Of a DNA stretch of 64,000 bases, positions 59,756 to 64,000 are shown piece by piece. Position 1 is the stretch's first letter; each line of letters opens with the position of its first letter. The translations under genes and the position numbers were made by a program. Below the pieces are notes generated by a model. It was not told the DNA's origin and searched no databases. It saw only the letters and a list, made by a program, of their open reading frames with translations. The DNA comes from Adiantum capillus-veneris (Eukaryota; Streptophyta; Polypodiopsida; Polypodiales; Pteridaceae), in assembly GCA_014529385.2 (NCBI GenBank), contig CM043971.1, forward strand, positions 86,814,840 through 86,878,839. Direction: 5' to 3'.

Positions 59756-60530
59756 TTGCAAGCTCGACGCCGTTAGATTCTTCACTTGTAGTGCCTCTGT
59801 GTGATGCCGCTTGAGTGTGTACGTGTATGTGTGTGTGTGTGTGTGTGCACGCGCGCGCACAGCTGCTTATACATTTATGGGGATACCGTCTTGCTTATCC
59901 CATTGCACATGGTACCATACCACCCTTCTTTCTCAAAATTATTTAACTTTTACACCTTACAAATAATAAAAATTGATCTATTATTAATTCAATATAGAGA
60001 ATTTACATTACATACATTTTATTTTACCCAAATTATCTATTGAGGCCTGAACTTGATTAATTATTATTACAAATCCATGAAAATCTTTGAAACTCTCGAA
60101 GTTCATACCAACAATGTTCCAAATCCATAATAAAACATTCAAACAGTGGCTTTTATTTTAAAAACCCAAAACTCTAAGTATTTTTACTTCTACCATGCTT
60201 TCATGCTTGTTGCTTTGTGTTTTACTCTGCCCCAAGGGATGTGGTTGTCTGCATTTTTCATAGAAATTTGTTAATAATATGCATATGTATGTGCGCTTTT
60301 TTTAAATTTTGTGTAAGTGGCACAAGGTTGTGCATATGTGAGTGAGCATGTGTGTGTGAATCTAGTAAGTAGCCATTTTTGTTGGTCTTGTTTGTCTTTG
60401 TGGTGTTGCATACTATGTATGGATATGTTTATTAAAGTGTATGGTAATAGAATGGTCCTTTTCTTCATCATATTTGATGTTTTTGTATCTATTGACTACT
60501 ATGCATCCTTAAACCACCTAGCTTCCTATA
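59627..60530. other. Unassigned sequence with TG microsatellites
   Basis: Contains (TG)n at about 59691-59754 and 59828-59847, the latter ending in the alternating purine-pyrimidine run GCACGCGCGCGCAC (59847-59860), a possible Z-DNA former. No gene recognised. Confidence 0.6.
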
Positions 60531-61150
60531 TGTGTGTAGTTGTTTACTTAAATAATACAACATAACGAACATTTTATTTCAAAAGATAGTTGGATTTAGA
60601 CAAGTGAAAATGATTAGTACAAAAATAACTCAGTTTTAGAATTGTTTTTGTACATTGACACTAGAATGACATCGCATCCTAATGTAGAAGTACAGTCGTC
60701 GATTTAGAGTGTATGTTCCATGAAATGACTAGAGCCTGGTATGTCAAGGATAGACATTTTCTTTAAGCCAAAAAAAATCCAAGAAAGGATAGAGTCCCCA
60801 CCTGCATCCATCCAAACAAGACAACAAGCATGTTATCCTTGAATGCGATTTACATGTGTCAAGAGACTATATCAATTAGTATCCATGTCCAGCTTACAAC
60901 CTTTTAAACTTAAAGCAAATGTTTAAAGTGTATCTGTATTTGAGTTTTGTAAAGTACAAATGTGTGTTTTTTAAGTTCATTTTAAATTTTGTAAAAAGGT
61001 CATTATCCTTTTGAATTATGACAATAGTTATCTGTAAGCTTTTATATAGCCCTATTTTTATTAGACCTTAAACAAATATTAACATACATATCATTTTGAT
61101 CAGAAGTCCACCACCCCTTCCAATCCAAGTGTACTAATACCATCTACAAG
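60531..61150 (+). repeat. Interspersed repeat, copy B
   Basis: Closest to copy C (62978-63500): shared 'agttgttt', 'attcaaaaga.ag', 'gtacaaaaa.aactcag', 'tatccatgtcca.cttacaa' and near the end 'tctgat.agaagtcca...ccttc.aatccaagt'. Confidence 0.6.
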
Positions 61151-62977
61151 ACCAAAGATATTTTGTACCTATATCTCAACCATATAACACCATAAACTTT
61201 TTGCAAGGTTGTCCTACTCTTTCTTAATGTAGAAAAATCAATTTAAACAACTCTTCTAAATCAACCAAGTTTACACGGTATCCTACTTACCACCTCTATC
61301 CAAAAGGCCATCATAGGTAGAGCATAGTAGACTATACTTCATCATTAGACACGTCCCTAAGACAAACCATATATGTCTTTTTTTTGTTCAGGTATCAAGA
61401 TCAGGTAAGCATATCAAGCCAAAATAAATCACCTAGACTAGATTGAATAAGAGGTATCAAAATCTCAAAAAACAGAGATTGTACCAACAGGCATACTATC
61501 GCCACGCCTAATTTGAAAAAACCATAAAAACTTGTAGTAAGATTGAAACCCTAGTGAGTAGTACAATAACACAAAGGTGGGATCATTATTATGCTAGCAG
61601 CACATCTGGATATCATATGCAACAACAACCACCCATAGCAAGAGAATGACACTTACAATACGCAATTTCCCCCAATTAAAAAACCCAAAGTACATTTGAC
61701 AGACCCCTTTTGGGTAGGTAGTATTTAAAGATGCCTATACAATAGTTTAAGCTTGCAAATAACAAGGGTCTAAGCATCCACTCTTCCCTTACCAACTCAT
61801 GTTGCATGTTTCTAAACCAAGCCAAAATCTATGTTGTAACCAGTTTATCATACCGATCCAAAAATGGCTTATTACAGAGTTTTAAGATAGTAATTTTTCA
61901 CGAGCCTCGAAAGCCGAACACAGGTTTTTTAACCTTCCTAAATAATCAAGCCCATTTTTTGGTGTATAGCATAGTATAAAAAAGTTGTTTAATACAATAA
62001 AAAGCCAGAGAGAACAAGAATAACATGATTTGAGAAAGATGATCTCATGTACATGGCGAATAAAACCCCACACAAAACAACCCAATCACACTCACAATTG
62101 TACAGGTAATATATGGGCTCCTGCAAACCAAGGTATATCAACATCCAACATATAAAACCAGACAGTGCAACATAAAAAACAAATCCCAACTCAAGCACAT
62201 CACCACCGAAGAGAGAGTAGTTCCTATGCTTGAAATAAAAAATGAGAAGTTTCAAGTAGGTCACCAACCTAAGAAGTATCCCCATGTTCCACCAATTCCA
62301 TAGCTATAGAGCAGTCAGCCGAGCAGAGGAAGCCCTAAAAAAACTCCCTTTCACATACACACACACAATACACAAAATACAAGGCTAAGTGAGGGGCATA
62401 GAGCATACCTCACCTCATTGAAATAGTGGAGAACCTTGGATGGATTTACTCAGTAGTTCTAGCAAGGAAAATCCCTTCCACATTTTTTCATCAACACCTT
62501 AGAATCCTGAGGCTTATGATACATGAAACAGTTGCCATGGTAACTCAGTGAGAGAGAGAAGGGTCCATATACTCAGTCGGTGCGCATGCATAAGAGAGAG
62601 AGCTTCTTGAGAGTGAGGCACAGAGTGGGACGTGAAGAGTGCACACACACCAATAGGTAATAAAGTGTCACATAAATGAGCCAGACGCCCCATTTGGGGA
62701 AAAAATTTTACTCGTAGAGAACCTAGTGAAGGGGCCCCATCATATGGGGATTTAGAGTTTAAGTTCTTCTATTGAAGGGTTTTATCCCACTAAGATTAAG
62801 AGGATGCCCTTTAAGGGGAGAATTTTAGTTCTAGTCAGAAGGGGTCCTAGATTGCTATGCATTGCAAAGTAATTGCCCATTCCAAGGTCGTTTTTTGGTT
62901 GAAAAAAACCCCAATTTTGTCAGGCAGTCAATCCTTGGTCTGGTGTAGGGATGCAACTGTATCAATACTTTAAAAAG
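61151..62977. other. Unassigned sequence
   Basis: Short ORFs only. The stretch 62345-62410 resembles 15080-15140. Nothing else recognised. Confidence 0.4.
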
Positions 62978-63500
62978 TGTGTGTGTGTGTGTAGTTGTTT
63001 TAACATAAGTAATAAGACATAATTGGACTTTTGTATTCAAAAGACAGCCGGCTCCAGAGAAAGGGAAATGATAAGTACAAAAAACAACTCAGTATTAGAA
63101 TTATCTTTGTACAATGCCTTTAAGAATGAAGCCTCATTCCAGTATACAAATATCAGAAGTACTTCTTCCGTAGTAGGTGTAAGTGTAATCATGTGTAGAC
63201 AATTGCTTTAAGCCCAAAAAACTTCCAAGATAAGATTACATCCATTCAAAGAAGACAACAGATACATTAGCCTTGGATGTGTTTTACAGGTATCAATGGA
63301 TTATACCAAATTGTTATCCATGTCCATCTTACAACTTTTTTAAACTTACAAACACAGTCCAAAGTACTTATGTGTTCCATATATATTTATTAATTAAAAA
63401 TATTTTAATATCCCAAAGTTTATATTTCTTGATCTTTTAGCATAAATATTATTCTGATTAGAAGGCCATAACTCCTTCTAATCCAAGTTTCTCATCCCTT
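62978..63500 (+). repeat. Interspersed repeat, copy C
   Basis: Begins in a short TG run (62978-62992) and matches copies A and B as described there. Confidence 0.6.
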
Positions 63501-63900
63501 ATCAACATCTTATCAGTCTTTTTCTTTGCCAGATCAGTGAATCTCCATTTCCTCTTGCTTTTTTCAATACATGAAGTCATAAAGTAAAGAAGCCTAAGAA
63601 ATCTTTAAAATTTCCATTTATAGTACAAAAATATCAAACTTGTTTTTGTTTATTTACGACAGATATAGTATATGCCCATTAGGGTTCATAGTATCCAACC
63701 TTCCCAATTTTGTATGTCAATTACACTAATTATACACCTCTTAGCAAACCAAATGGCAGAGAACCCTTAATGTAGGTGTGGTATCTAGCTAGAATGCATG
63801 TCAAACCATGAAGCAAAAAGGAACAGTTGTTTTTAGTGCTTTTCTCAAACTATACTCGACCTTGTGAATGCCAAAAAAAAATTTTGTAACACACCATCAA
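63501..63900. other. Unassigned AT-rich sequence
   Basis: No ORF of note; nothing recognised. Confidence 0.4.
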
Positions 63901-63999
63901 AACAACCAGTATCAAACAAGTCCAACATCAGTACCCAGCCCAAGCATACCCCCAAACCCCAAACAACCAATATCCAAAAAGTCCAACACTAGTACGCAG
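63901..63999. repeat. Two copies of a 61-bp-period tandem repeat at window edge
   Basis: 38-bp blocks at 63901-63938 and 63962-63999 agree at most positions. The array may continue beyond the window. Confidence 0.7.
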
Positions 64000-64000
64000 T

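Overview
The window looks like nuclear DNA from a land plant with a repeat-rich genome. It is AT-rich, has long CT, TG and GA microsatellites, and is dominated by LTR retrotransposons (Ty3/gypsy and Ty1/copia) of plant type. I found no intact cellular gene, tRNA, rRNA or CRISPR. The sequence alone does not settle whether this is a fern, a gymnosperm or an angiosperm.

Layout. 1-11.5 kb: old decayed DNA holding a minus-strand gypsy protease scrap, a ~270-bp repeat punctuated by ATGGAT/ATCCAT palindromes, a plus-strand gypsy gag relic, an AGTACCAAA-rich repeat field and several microsatellites. 11.49-14.91 kb: a non-autonomous LTR element (849/862-bp LTRs) with a gag relic and an acidic ORF of unknown function but no pol. 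15.39-24.11 kb: a complete minus-strand Ty3/gypsy element (family 1; ~1.13-kb LTRs; target duplication GCGT). 24.41-46.01 kb: a plus-strand tandem array of a second gypsy family (family 2; ~2.6-kb LTRs) arranged as truncated pol - LTR - gag-pol - LTR - gag-pol - LTR. 47.10-50.55 kb: a minus-strand copia element with 143-bp LTRs and a deleted centre, inserted in frame into an unidentified decayed ORF (perfect AAGTG duplication). 53.17-53.39 kb: a 217-bp MITE with 8-bp target duplication. 54.09-59.63 kb: a decayed plus-strand copia element. 59.6-64 kb: microsatellites and diverged copies of an interspersed repeat also seen at 10.4 kb.

Both gypsy families carry protease, reverse transcriptase, a first RNase H that has lost catalytic residues, a second RNase H, then integrase. 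This is the dual-RNase-H layout known from the plant Tat lineage. Gag and pol lie in one frame in both families, interrupted by single stops.

The most interesting observation is a small-protein family of 70-80 codons encoded between the primer-binding site and gag. Family 1 has one copy (22021-22263, minus). Each full unit of family 2 has two in tandem (28983-29195 and 29217-29435; 37517-37729 and 37751-37969). The last 63 residues align without gaps across families (36/63 identical between the closest pair, counted by hand) and every copy stops at the same point, while the DNA differs largely at synonymous sites. That pattern points to selection on a protein of unknown role.
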